Below, in pieces: positions 1 through 9,600 of a stretch of 64,000 bases of DNA. This DNA comes from CBDCUC01 sp965222485. GTDB lineage: Bacteria; Pseudomonadota; Alphaproteobacteria; Rhizobiales; Hyphomicrobiaceae. Numbering within the stretch: the first letter of the stretch is position 1; each line of letters starts with the position of its first letter. Below the pieces are notes generated by a model. That model ran no database searches. It was not told the origin of the DNA and was given only the letters and a program-made list of their open reading frames with translations. The DNA is taken from positions 1 through 64,000 of the forward strand of contig CBDCUC010000030.1 in NCBI GenBank assembly GCA_965222485.1. Reading direction: 5' to 3'. The translations under genes were made by a program, and so were the position numbers.

Positions 1-115
1 CAAACATTTTGACGGTTCTTTCAGGGCCAGGCTTTTCGGGTAGGACGTCGGCGATGGCAGGGGAGACGAATGCAAGCGCTGCAAGAGCAGCGATGATGGA
101 TTTGAAAATTGTCAT
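1..115 (-). CDS. secreted protein, N-terminal fragment cut by the window edge
   Basis: Reading leftward from an ATG at 113-115, 38 codons are open to the edge of the window. The N-terminus has a clear Sec signal peptide: a Lys near the start, a hydrophobic Ala/Leu-rich core, and an A-I-A cleavage-type motif followed by DVLPEKPG. A GGAG-type ribosome binding site lies just upstream on the minus strand (complement of about 120-127). The mature part is too short to identify. It is divergent from the YARHG gene, with about 340 bp of non-coding sequence between them. Function unknown; probably periplasmic or exported. Confidence 0.6.
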   Translation of the reverse strand, partial: MTIFKSIIAALAALAFVSPAIADVLPEKPGPERTVKMF

Positions 116-459
116 TCTGCCTACTCCTCTTGGCGGGCCCTCGGACACATGAACCATCCTGGTCGGCGATTTTGGTGACACATCCTATGGGCGGTGTGCT
201 GTTCAATTGGTAACAGGTCAGGGTGGACGATACGCGTTTTTTCGGTTTCTTTGTTAAGGCTGGGCGCTTGTAAGCGGTGACACCCGATGTCCTTTTGTTC
301 TTTTTGTATTGAAGCGCTCCGTAGTTGTTGGTCGCCACGGTTTGATGGAAAATTTGGACACTAGGGTTTGGGATGAGACGTCAAGGCGTACCTTAAAAGG
401 CATGATGATGCGTGTGTTCGATCTGGGCAAATACTGACATTTGTTGCAAAGGAGTGATG

Positions 460-1131
460 ATGAAGGGTCATTGCATTTGTGTTGTTTTCGGGTTTGTGCT
501 TCTGGCGGTTCCTGCCTACGGGGACCCGTATTGTGACGGGTTATGGAGCGCGCGTAATGCTGTGTTCGCGCGCAATGGATATTGTTTCAAAAGCCCAAGG
601 GCCCAAGCTGTATTTGGTGAGGATTGTTTCCCGCCGTACGGTAAACTTTCGCCTGCGGACGACTCCATTGTAAGGACCATCAAAAAGTTGGAGCGGGAGG
701 GTAATTGTGAGGGTGAGCCATCCGCAGCACCTCGCAGTGAGGTTTTGAATACCGAGGTGCCTTCATACACGGTTGTCGTGACGCTTTCACCCGGAGCGGA
801 AACAAAGCTTGCTTCGAGCGGCGAGACTGTTCGTGTGTCTGCCTACTACTTCGGTGAAGCCAAGCCCGGTGTTGCCGCTGATGAGGCAGGAGAAATCCAG
901 TTTGGGGAGGAAGTGAAGGACATTGTAGTGGGTCAATCCGCCAATCTTGGCGGCCAGACTTTCTCGGCGAAAGAGGTTAGAAAGGTTGTTGGTGAGCGGC
1001 CGCAACTTCTCATCAACGTCTACAGCAGCCGACGTGTCTTTCAGGACAACATACTGGATTGTGGCATTTGGCAAGGTGACGCTGCCAATGCGTCGACTTT
1101 ACCGATCAGCTGCAAGCTCATCGGAGAGTAA
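460..1131 (+). CDS. secreted YARHG-domain protein
   Basis: Protein of 223 residues. The ATG at 460 is chosen because GGAG at 451-454 is 5 bases upstream and the product then begins directly with a signal peptide (MKGHCICVVFGFVLL...AYG). An upstream in-frame start at 412 would put a non-hydrophobic extension before it. The mature N-terminus (DPYCDGLWSARNAVFARNGYCF) matches the YARHG domain pattern, a short extracellular or periplasmic module of unknown function. Several Cys residues suggest disulfides. The C-terminal half has beta-rich sequence that I do not recognise. It stands alone between a divergent secreted protein and the opposite-strand DUF1428 gene, so context does not suggest a role. 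Confidence 0.7.
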   Translation: MKGHCICVVFGFVLLAVPAYGDPYCDGLWSARNAVFARNGYCFKSPRAQAVFGEDCFPPYGKLSPADDSIVRTIKKLEREGNCEGEPSAAPRSEVLNTEVPSYTVVVTLSPGAETKLASSGETVRVSAYYFGEAKPGVAADEAGEIQFGEEVKDIVVGQSANLGGQTFSAKEVRKVVGERPQLLINVYSSRRVFQDNILDCGIWQGDAANASTLPISCKLIGE

Positions 1132-1191
1132 CAACTACACGGCGCCAACGTGGCACAATTGTTGAGCTCTCGTTGGCGTGCTGCATAACTT

Positions 1192-1575
1192 TTACTTGGA
1201 CATTTTGCCGGGTAAGTCCACGACGGTCTGGAAGCCGCCATATATCATCCGTAGTCCGTCGAAGGGTACGGGATTCTTTTTTTGGTCAAAGCGCTCGTCC
1301 GACTTCATAAGCTCGTGCATCTGTTTCATGGCCGCATCTCGCGTTGCTTTGTCGGGCCACTCGACCCATGAGAAGACAACTGACTCGTCATCCTTGGCCT
1401 GTACGGCCTTGCGGAAGTCGGTGTGCTTGCCCAGTGGCACATCCTCACCCCAGCATTCGATGACTCGAACAGCGCCAAATTCGACAAAGATATTGTCAAA
1501 GGCTTCCGCATATTCAATGAACGCCTGCTGGTTTGCGGTCGGCACCGCAAGGACGAAGCCATCGACATAACTCAT
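1192..1575 (-). CDS. DUF1428 family protein (YbaA-like)
   Basis: Protein of 127 residues beginning MSYVDGFVLAVPT. The ATG at 1573-1575 has a strong ribosome binding site (GGAGGGT on the minus strand, complement of about 1579-1585). The reading frame stays open further upstream but without family character. Motifs typical of DUF1428 are visible: the N-terminal YVDGFVLAVP, RVIECWGEDVP in the middle, VVFSWVEWPDK, and PFDGLRMIYGGF near the C-terminus. These small proteins have a ferredoxin-like dimeric alpha/beta-barrel fold; their biochemical role is not established. Single-gene unit, convergent with the YARHG gene and unrelated to its neighbours. Confidence 0.85.
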   Translation of the reverse strand: MSYVDGFVLAVPTANQQAFIEYAEAFDNIFVEFGAVRVIECWGEDVPLGKHTDFRKAVQAKDDESVVFSWVEWPDKATRDAAMKQMHELMKSDERFDQKKNPVPFDGLRMIYGGFQTVVDLPGKMSK

Positions 1576-1704
1576 ACTGGACCCTCCTGCGTGGCCAGTT
1601 TGCCTGTAGCATACTCGTGGTAAGGGACGCGGCAGCATTGTCATTTGCTGGTGGCCCACTGTGGGCCAATCATGTCGTCGCGCGTCACGTTTTGAATTGC
1701 CCAT

Positions 1705-2628
1705 TTTGACAACAGCCTTGCAGTGGGGCGTTTACATCGCCTGACGGTGCTTTCCATCAATTTGCAAAAAAAGGGAGTGGCAAAAAGACCTGGAGCAACA
1801 ATGTTGATCGCATCCATTCAGTGGCCCGGCGAAGACCTTGCGGGGCCGTCGCAATTGGTTTGTTTGATCAACTCAAAATGCTGATTGGTAGCGGAGGAGG
1901 GGCTTGAACCCCCGACACGCGGATTATCGTGACAGCAGGAGCAGTTAGACCCCAAGAAAATCAATTCGTTGGCGAGTACCCGTTGCACTGGTCTGCTCAA
2001 CTTTTCACCATCATGCGGGATTGCCTCCCGGGATTTTCCCGCAAAGAACTTATGTGATCGCAGATGGATCATTTTGCATGACAATCAGGGATCCCGCCGG
2101 CGATCAGCATCCCGTCATGATGGGCAGTATTTCGCTATCACGCCGCCTGGGCTCACTTCCGGTTACTGGGTTCATAATTTTCTTTGAGACAAGTTGTGCC
2201 GCCGAGGCTGTCCGGCAGCCAAGTTCGGTATCAACCGACCAGGACTGAAATATTTTCTGAGCCTGCGGACCGGTTCGAAATGCATTTGAACCACTGTCGC
2301 AATACAACAATAAAACCCCATGCTTTTGTTTGTTATTTTCCATTCTAATGCATCGCCGCATAGTGCAGAACTATGTGGGCATATCGCGCTGTGACGGTCG
2401 AAAACCTGGTGGAGCGGCATGCTTTTTTGAACGTTGTTAGTTGTTCCAAGAGGTGTGGCGGCATGGCTACAGCTCGCTAACGTGCGGCGCGGTTTCACGT
2501 TTATCGCTTGATTGAGCTTTTCCACAGGTTATACCAAAACTGTAACGAGTAGATTTGTGTCAAATATTTCCAGGCGGACCGTCGCCAGCGATTGAATTGA
2601 GTTTGTAAGTTTTGGCGGTTTTCGCGCG
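1705..2628. other. long non-coding gap with the tRNA fragment
   Basis: About 920 bp without a convincing gene. Apart from the tRNA 3'-half at 1884-1927, the short open frames here have no signal peptide, ribosome binding site or recognisable motif. The right end must carry the promoter of the secretion operon that begins at about 2640. I could not pick a convincing -35/-10 pair. Confidence 0.5.
1884..1927 (-). repeat. tRNA 3'-end fragment, left copy of a direct repeat (attachment-site remnant)
   Basis: The minus strand reads ATAATCCGCGTGTCGGGGG, then TTCAAGC, CCCTC, CTCCGCT, A, CCA. This is the 3' half of a tRNA: the 3' side of the anticodon stem, variable loop, T-arm with a 5-bp stem and TTCAAGC loop, 3' acceptor strand, discriminator A and encoded CCA. 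From memory it matches the alphaproteobacterial tRNA with anticodon CAU. The 5' half is absent; the sequence beyond 1927 does not form anticodon, D or acceptor stems. Positions 1884-1920 recur at 16030-16066 with one mismatch in the same orientation. A 3' tRNA half without its 5' half is what tRNA-targeting integrases leave behind. Confidence 0.75.
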
Positions 2629-2643
2629 TTGGGGGAGCGTATT

Positions 2644-4107
2644 GTGTTGCGTCGGGGTGTACGTTTACTGGTTTGCATCCAGGCCTTTTGCCTGGGAGTA
2701 GTCTGGGTCATTAGCCCCAGCATGGCAGGCTCTCTTGAGCACGCTATCCGGATGGCCCTACAATCAAATCCGGAAATTGGCGCAGCTATCGCCAATCGGG
2801 AAGCGATCGATTTCGAATTAGAGCAGGCTAATGGCCTGTACCTGCCGAGCGTTGATTTCCTTGGTCGTTCCGGTGCTCAAAATCGCGATAGCCCGGCCAC
2901 CCGCCCTATCGGTTCGGACGACGATACCCTCTTCCGCAATGAAGCAAACGTAATCGTTTCCCAACTGTTGTTTGACGGCTGGGAAACACGAGGAGAAGTG
3001 GAACGCCAAGCTGCCCGCGTAGATGGTGCGGCCGCAAGGATACTGGAACGGTCGGAATTCATCGCGTTGAATGTAACGCGCCAGTACCTGGAGATCGGGC
3101 GCCTTATGCGGGTGGTAAGTTTTGCCCGCCAGAATATCGGCTACCACAAGCGGGTCCTCAACGATATTGAGAGCGGAGCGACGGGTGGTGCTATCAGTGT
3201 CGCGGACAAACAACAGGCCGAAGAGCGGGTGTTTGCGGCAGAGGCACGCCTAGTCGAATTTACGGAAGAACTTAACAACGCGCACATCCGTTTCCGCCGC
3301 CTGGTCGGGGAACCCATCGGCAGCTTCAGGTCACCGCGTCAGTTTGGTGCAAGAATTCCAAACAGTTTGGGTGGCTCGCTGGCTCTGGCACGAGCCAACA
3401 ACCCGACATTAAAAATCACCAATGCAGACATAGATGCGGCTACAGCACTTATCAAAAAGGCAGAGTCTGAGTTCTATCCCAAGGTGACTCTGGAAGGTAC
3501 GGCGCGTCACGGCGACGACATCGACGGCATTCGTGGCTACGAGACGGATTTGAGAGCGGAAGTCGTCGTGAAATGGAATCTCTACCGCGGCGGGATCGAC
3601 GGGGCCAACAGGCAGGAACAGATTCGCCGGGTCGACGAGGAGCGCTACCGGCTTCACCAGGCGCACCGTGATGTAGAAGAAGCAGTCCGCTTGTCCTGGG
3701 AAACGCGCAACAAGCAGCGCACCCGTCTGTCGCAGTTGCGAGGACAGCTGAGCCGCGCTAATCAGCTCATCGAGTCATACGAAGAGCAGTTCAAGATTGG
3801 CGCGCGTTCGTTGCTCGACCTTCTGGACACGCAGAATACGCGGTTTAGCACTCAGGTAGCGGTCGAGACTGCTCACACATCATATATTTTTGCTGAATAC
3901 CGCATGCTCGCAAGCATGGGCATTTTGCTGGACTCTCTTGGCCTGACGCCACCTGATCAGTCCACCGGGCTGGCTCGTGAGCAGGTTGGCTCACCGCCGA
4001 CACCTGATGCGGAAACGCAGAAGCGTTGGGACACTCGGGTGGTACGCGGTCGCAGCTGGGATACGTTCGTCCGGCGCGAAGAGCCTGTCGTCAGCACCAA
4101 AGATTAA
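2644..4107 (+). CDS. TolC-family outer membrane efflux protein (type I secretion channel)
   Basis: Protein of about 487 residues, forming the outer-membrane and periplasmic-tunnel part of a type I secretion system. GTG at 2644 is preferred because GGGGGAG at 2631-2637 is 6 bases upstream; TTG at 2629 is the alternative and lacks such a site. The N-terminus is a signal peptide (LLVCIQAFCLGVVW...SMAG). TolC features follow: SLEHAIRMALQSNPEI at the first helix, long amphipathic helices rich in Gln, Glu and Arg, and the second internal repeat beginning near LALARANNPTLKI. The ending SLLDLLDTQNTRF is typical of LapE/TolC proteins in adhesin operons. It is the first gene of the locus, 79 bp before the ABC exporter gene. 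Confidence 0.9.
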   Translation: MLRRGVRLLVCIQAFCLGVVWVISPSMAGSLEHAIRMALQSNPEIGAAIANREAIDFELEQANGLYLPSVDFLGRSGAQNRDSPATRPIGSDDDTLFRNEANVIVSQLLFDGWETRGEVERQAARVDGAAARILERSEFIALNVTRQYLEIGRLMRVVSFARQNIGYHKRVLNDIESGATGGAISVADKQQAEERVFAAEARLVEFTEELNNAHIRFRRLVGEPIGSFRSPRQFGARIPNSLGGSLALARANNPTLKITNADIDAATALIKKAESEFYPKVTLEGTARHGDDIDGIRGYETDLRAEVVVKWNLYRGGIDGANRQEQIRRVDEERYRLHQAHRDVEEAVRLSWETRNKQRTRLSQLRGQLSRANQLIESYEEQFKIGARSLLDLLDTQNTRFSTQVAVETAHTSYIFAEYRMLASMGILLDSLGLTPPDQSTGLAREQVGSPPTPDAETQKRWDTRVVRGRSWDTFVRREEPVVSTKD

Positions 4108-4186
4108 CAGACTGCTGCTATTATTTTCTGGGCAGATCTGTAATGATCGGTGTGCGTGATTAAACTGCAGGCCGGGAATTTCCCTA

Positions 4187-6379
4187 TTGCGACCGATTTT
4201 TCCGAAAGCCGAGCCAGATGGCAAGGAGCCGGTACCGCCGTTTGCGGTGGACGCTGCGCTTGCCCCGGCCCAAGACCCCTTGCTGGATTGTCTTGATCAT
4301 GTCGCGCGCCATTATGGCAAGGCGATTTCCCGATCTGTGTTTACGGCCGGCCTACCGCTCGCTGAAGGTGTTCTGACACCCCAATTGTTTCCTGACGCGG
4401 CGGCGCGTGCCGGATTGTCTGCCAAGATTGCCAAACGCAATCTGTCCCAGCTCACGTCTCTGCTTTTACCCGCCGTTCTTCTTCTCAAGAGTGGTCAGCC
4501 TGTTGTCTTGCGCGCGTTGACCAAGAGGAATGCGACGATTGTCGTGCCAGAGACGGGAGGTGGTCAATCGACCATCCCTCTGCGCGAATTGAACAAGGAG
4601 TATTCGGGTTATGCGATCCTGGCAAAGCCAGAGTTCGAGATGCGAGGCGAGCAGTCTGAGACCAGGCGAAATCGTTCGAAGAGCTGGTTCTGGGGGTCGG
4701 TTGCGCCGTTATGGCCATCCTATATGCAGGTGTTTGTCGCCGCCGCTTTCGTAAACGTGCTTGGTCTCGCTGCACCCTTGTTCATCATGAACGTCTATGA
4801 CCGCGTCTTGCCCAATAAAGCACTCACCACTCTGTGGGTATTGGCGGTCGGAATGGGTGCTGCAATTCTCTTTGACTTCGTCTTCAAGTCACTGCGCAAT
4901 TCGTTGATCGGCAATGCCGGGCGGCGCGCGGACGTCATTCTTGCCAGCAACATCTTTGAGCACGTACTGCACCTGGACCTTGGCCGGCAATCGATGAGAA
5001 CTGGTGAACTTGCCAATAAGATTCGCGACTACGAGGTCGTGCGCGAGTTCTTTACGTCCAACACCATTGTGACGATGACTGATCTGGCGTTTGTCGGCCT
5101 TTACATCTTCATAATCTACCAAATCGCCGGCCCCATCGCGTATATTCCAGCCTTGGCATTCCTCATCGTTTTGATCGCCGGTCTTATTATCCAGTACCCG
5201 TTGTCCCGGGTTGTCAGAAGTGCCCAAACAGAAGCCGGTCAGCGCCACTCAATACTGATCGAGGCACTAAATGGATTTGAAACCATTAAGACTTGCCGCG
5301 CGGAGGGGCAGATGCTTCGCGAATGGCAGCAGTTTGTACGCCAGAACGCCGGTACTGCACATCGCGTCAGGACTGTTACTGCTTTTGGTATGAACTTCAC
5401 CTCATTCATACAACAGCTGGTTACAGTTGCCGTCGTCGTCGTAGGCGTACACATGTTTGACCAAGGTGACATTTCTCCCGGCGCATTAATAGCGAGCGTT
5501 ATACTTGCAGGAAGAGGCGTGGCGCCGCTTGCGCAACTTGCCGGGACGCTGGCGCGTACGCAGCATGCGGTTCATGCATTTTCATCGTTGAACGCAATAA
5601 TGAAATCCCCTACCGAGGGGAGCGGTCAGGCACGCCATGTGGACAAGGACATTAAATCCGGAAGATTCGCATTCCAGAACGTCAAGTTCACATATCCTGG
5701 TGCTTCGCAACCGACGATCAATGGGTTCAACCTTACCGTCCGCGCAGGAGAACGCATCGGCATAATCGGCAAAATTGGTTCGGGCAAGACGACGGTTGGC
5801 AGGCTTCTTACAAGCCTACTCTATCCCACAGAAGGTTCACTCATGATCGATGGGCTCGACGCTCGTCAGTATCATCCAGCGGAGATACGCCGACAGGTCG
5901 TGTTCGTATCGCAAGACAGCACCCTGTTTTCCGGGTCCTTGCGCGAGAACATAGCGTTCGGTTCTCCCAACGTTTCCGATGAAGCCGTCATCAAAGCGGC
6001 CGAACTTGCAGGGTTGGCTGACTGGGTCAATGCGAATTCCGCTGGTTACAATCTGCAGGTGGGTGAGGGAGGAAGCTTTCTATCGAGCGGCCAGCGCCAA
6101 TGTGTTTGCCTCGCCCGCGCCTTTCTGTCCGAGCCCAGTGTTCTGTTCCTCGATGAGCCGACGGGTACGATGGATATGGCGTCGGAAAAGGCATTTATAG
6201 AAAAGCTCCGTGCTGCGCTAAAGCCAAGTCAGACCTTAGTACTGGCAACGCATAGATTTCGACCGCTTTCATTAATCGACAGACTGGTTGTTTTGGACCG
6301 CGGTCGCGTTATCGCGGATGGTCCCAGGGACGATGTATTGAAAAAATTTGCCCCCAAACAGCGGGTCCCTGGCAACTAG
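4187..6379 (+). CDS. type I secretion ABC exporter, LapB-like (permease/ATPase)
   Basis: Protein of 730 residues, the inner-membrane motor that exports the RTX adhesin. Order of domains: an N-terminal C39-like domain (about 30-150) that lacks the catalytic His motif of active C39 peptidases, so probably a non-proteolytic substrate-binding CLD; an ABC transmembrane domain (about 175-470); a nucleotide-binding domain with Walker A GKIGSGKTT (528-536), signature LSSGQRQ (632-638) and Walker B VLFLDE (652-657). The D-loop region reads PTGTMD, with a switch His in LATHRF. The only plausible start is TTG at 4187; no ATG occurs in frame until about residue 152, after the CLD. It lies between the TolC gene and the adhesin gene on the same strand. 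Confidence 0.92.
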   Translation: MRPIFPKAEPDGKEPVPPFAVDAALAPAQDPLLDCLDHVARHYGKAISRSVFTAGLPLAEGVLTPQLFPDAAARAGLSAKIAKRNLSQLTSLLLPAVLLLKSGQPVVLRALTKRNATIVVPETGGGQSTIPLRELNKEYSGYAILAKPEFEMRGEQSETRRNRSKSWFWGSVAPLWPSYMQVFVAAAFVNVLGLAAPLFIMNVYDRVLPNKALTTLWVLAVGMGAAILFDFVFKSLRNSLIGNAGRRADVILASNIFEHVLHLDLGRQSMRTGELANKIRDYEVVREFFTSNTIVTMTDLAFVGLYIFIIYQIAGPIAYIPALAFLIVLIAGLIIQYPLSRVVRSAQTEAGQRHSILIEALNGFETIKTCRAEGQMLREWQQFVRQNAGTAHRVRTVTAFGMNFTSFIQQLVTVAVVVVGVHMFDQGDISPGALIASVILAGRGVAPLAQLAGTLARTQHAVHAFSSLNAIMKSPTEGSGQARHVDKDIKSGRFAFQNVKFTYPGASQPTINGFNLTVRAGERIGIIGKIGSGKTTVGRLLTSLLYPTEGSLMIDGLDARQYHPAEIRRQVVFVSQDSTLFSGSLRENIAFGSPNVSDEAVIKAAELAGLADWVNANSAGYNLQVGEGGSFLSSGQRQCVCLARAFLSEPSVLFLDEPTGTMDMASEKAFIEKLRAALKPSQTLVLATHRFRPLSLIDRLVVLDRGRVIADGPRDDVLKKFAPKQRVPGN

Positions 6380-6692
6380 CTGACGGGCTCTCGCGTTGCG
6401 CTGAAAAACAGTTTCTTACCACTGAAAATCACTGTACAAATCGTCTCCAAAGCCCAGCCTACGGGGCTTAGAGCAGTTTATGCTCGACGGTGAGCATTAA
6501 GGACAACTTAAGGGTTGTGCCAAATTTGATTGTAATCAAACTGTCAACAGAATAGTCTGTTTTTTGCACAAGCTATCAATAAAGAATTTACATTGATGCC
6601 GGCTTCAGCCGGCAACGAGCGGGAAGTTAGCAAACGGGTGCGGCGCGGTTAGTTTGAATTTTAAGGGCATATGAGTTTGCGCGGCACTCTCT
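6380..6692. promoter_or_regulatory. exporter-adhesin intergenic region with two hairpins
   Basis: A 313-bp, comparatively AT-rich gap before the adhesin gene. It contains two short inverted repeats: AAGCCC/GGGCTT at 6450-6455 and 6464-6469, and a GCCGGC-TTCA-GCCGGC stem-loop at about 6599-6614. Neither is followed by a T-run, so they are not good intrinsic terminators. They may limit read-through or control adhesin expression. A separate promoter for the adhesin in this gap is likely from its length, but I cannot fix its hexamers. Confidence 0.4.
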
Positions 6693-9600
6693 ATGGAGAG
6701 TCCAGTGGCACAGCGTATCGAATTTTTTTCGCGTATCGGTTCTTTTTTTTCAGGTTCTGAGCAGCCTTCGGAGCTGACATCTAACGGTTACACGCAGCTC
6801 GCCCAGGCCGATGGGAATACGGCCAATGACGCTAATGGCGCGACCGTGACGCTGCCCCCGTCAATAGCCGGCGCGACCGTCACAAAGACCTACACGTCCT
6901 CGGAAGGTGCCAAGATAGAGCTGGGCTCCGGCACTGCGATTGACAAAGTCATCATTTTTGCGGGCAATCTGTATTTCGTACAGCCGGACGGTTCGGTCGT
7001 CGTCATCATAGATGGCGCGAAGTTTGTGCCGACGCTCATTGTGCTCGGAGCCGAGATTCCAGCCCTTGAGTTGGCCAGGACCATTGAGGGTGCCGGCGAA
7101 GACGTGCCGACCGCCGGACCGGTCACGGCAAATGACAGTAGCGGCGGAAGCTTCGCCGTACCCCCTGGCCAAATCGGGCCCCCGCTCGATTTAACCGCTC
7201 TGCTTCCACCGACAGCGCTTCAGTTCGGGTTGTCTCTGCCTAGGTTTTTCGAAGGCCTATTTGACGAGGAAGAAGGTGGAGCGACGGGAACGGTTACGCC
7301 CGTATTGGGGCCTTTGGAACCACCCACCATAATTCCGGTAGACGATGGCCCGCTGACCGGCCCCCTGCGTCTCCTTGTAAAGGAAGAGGGGATTGACCCT
7401 AATCAGACTGGTCTGGATTTGGCCCCTGGAAATACAGGCGTATTGGGAACAAACCAAGCAAGCCCGGAGGAGTCCGACCTGGGCTTCTTCAAAGTCACGT
7501 CCGGCACGGGCGATGTAAATTCGGTTGAATTCGGCGCTACAAGCGGCATCGTCGTCACTCGCGCCGACGGTACCGTGGTTACGCAGATCTCCTGGCAGGT
7601 GACGGGGAATGGCAATCTGGTCGGTTCGATCGGCGGTGAGGTTGCGATTATCATCGACTTGCAGGGAACGGCGACTGTCGGCACCAACGGCGGGGGAACA
7701 ATACCCGGCGGCGGTGGTATGGCCTTCATCGAATTTATCGTCACCATCACGGACGCATTCCCGCATTCCGAGGTAAACGTCAAAGACAACATCGAGATCA
7801 CCGGCATTCAGGTTGTCGTAACCGACGTCAACAATCTCTCTGCCAGCGCTGAAGCGGAGGTTACCGTTGTTGATGACGTGCCGACGTTGACAGTAACGGG
7901 TGATCAGTCATCAGCGAACACGGCCCTGGCTGTTGAGCTTGACGAGACGGTCGGTACGGACCGTGCGAACCCTGCAACAACGGAGACGGCTGATGGCAAC
8001 ACGGACGACGCGGGTCCTGGCCTTGGCCAGGTCACGACGTCTGTTGGTGCTCCAACGACGGGCGGGCTTGTGAACTTGTTCACGGTCGGCGGCGACGTTG
8101 GTTCTGATGGCGGTTCTGACACGGGCGTGTTGAGCTTTGTCGGCTTCCCGCCGCCGACGAACAACAATCCGACGCCAGTTGCGACCAATCTTTCAGCGAC
8201 GGACGGCGGTGCGATCTCACTTCTGCTTGTGTCACCGACGTTGATTGAAGGCCGTGATGCGTCCGGCACGGGCGATCTTGTGTTCACGATCGAGATCGTT
8301 ACGGACACGAATGGCGATCCTCAGTTGCAGACGACGTTGTTTGAGGCGATTGACCACGGCGAAGACGGTGCGTCTGGCACGGTTGCGAGCGATGTGTTCG
8401 ATGAAGACATCACGCTGGTTCTGTCCCAGGCCGGCACGATCCAGCTTCAGTACGAAGTGACGCGCGAAGACAATGATGGCGACACGATCATTGTTGCCGG
8501 TCAGGTTGACCTGATCAGCGATCAGACCTCGTTGTTCACGTTCGACGATGATGGTCCGACGTTGACAGTAACGGGTGATCAGTCATCAGCGAACACGGCC
8601 CTGGCTGTTGAGCTTGACGAGACGGTCGGTACGGACCGTGCGAACCCTGCAACAACGGAGACGGCTGATGGCAACACGGACGACGCGGGTCCTGGCCTTG
8701 GCCAGGTCACGACGTCTGTTGGTGCTCCAACGACGGGCGGGCTTGTGAACTTGTTCACGGTCGGCGGCGACGTTGGTTCTGATGGCGGTTCTGACACGGG
8801 CGTGTTGAGCTTTGTCGGCTTCCCGCCGCCGACGAACAACAATCCGACGCCAGTTGCGACCAATCTTTCAGCGACGGACGGCGGTGCGATCTCACTTCTG
8901 CTTGTGTCACCGACGTTGATTGAAGGCCGTGATGCGTCCGGCACGGGCGATCTTGTGTTCACGATCGAGATCGTTACGGACACGAATGGCGATCCTCAGT
9001 TGCAGACGACGTTGTTTGAGGCGATTGACCACGGCGAAGACGGTGCGTCTGGCACGGTTGCGAGCGATGTATTCGATGAAGACATCACGCTGGTTCTGTC
9101 CCAGGCCGGCACGATCCAGCTTCAGTACGAAGTGACGCGCGAAGACAATGATGGCGACACGATCATTGTTGCCGGTCAGGTTGACCTGATCAGCGATCAG
9201 ACTTCGTTGTTCACGTTCGATGATGATGGTCCGACGTTGACAGTAACGGGTGATCAGTCATCAGCGAACACGGCCCTGGCTGTTGAGCTTGACGAGACGG
9301 TCGGTACGGACCGTGCGAACCCTGCAACAACGGAGACGGCTGATGGCAACACGGACGACGCGGGTCCTGGCCTTGGCCAGGTCACGACGTCTGTTGGTGC
9401 TCCAACGACGGGCGGGCTTGTGAACTTGTTCACGGTCGGCGGCGACGTTGGTTCTGATGGCGGTTCTGACACGGGCGTGTTGAGCTTTGTCGGCTTCCCG
9501 CCGCCGACGAACAACAATCCGACGCCAGTTGCGACCAATCTTTCAGCGACGGACGGCGGTGCGATCTCACTTCTGCTTGTGTCACCGACGTTGATTGAAG

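Noticed and set aside
21..338. A 105-residue minus-strand open frame at the left edge
   Set aside because: It overlaps, in another frame, the signal-peptide gene at 1-115 that has a good ribosome site. Its composition is Arg/Lys-rich noise.
1884..1960. A complete tRNA gene on the minus strand
   Set aside because: Only the 3' half is present. The upstream sequence does not form an anticodon stem, D-arm or 5' acceptor strand.
2104..2525. Minus-strand open frames of 85 and 117 codons before the tolC gene
   Set aside because: No ribosome binding site, no hydrophobic or domain pattern, and His/Arg/Cys-rich composition typical of chance frames.
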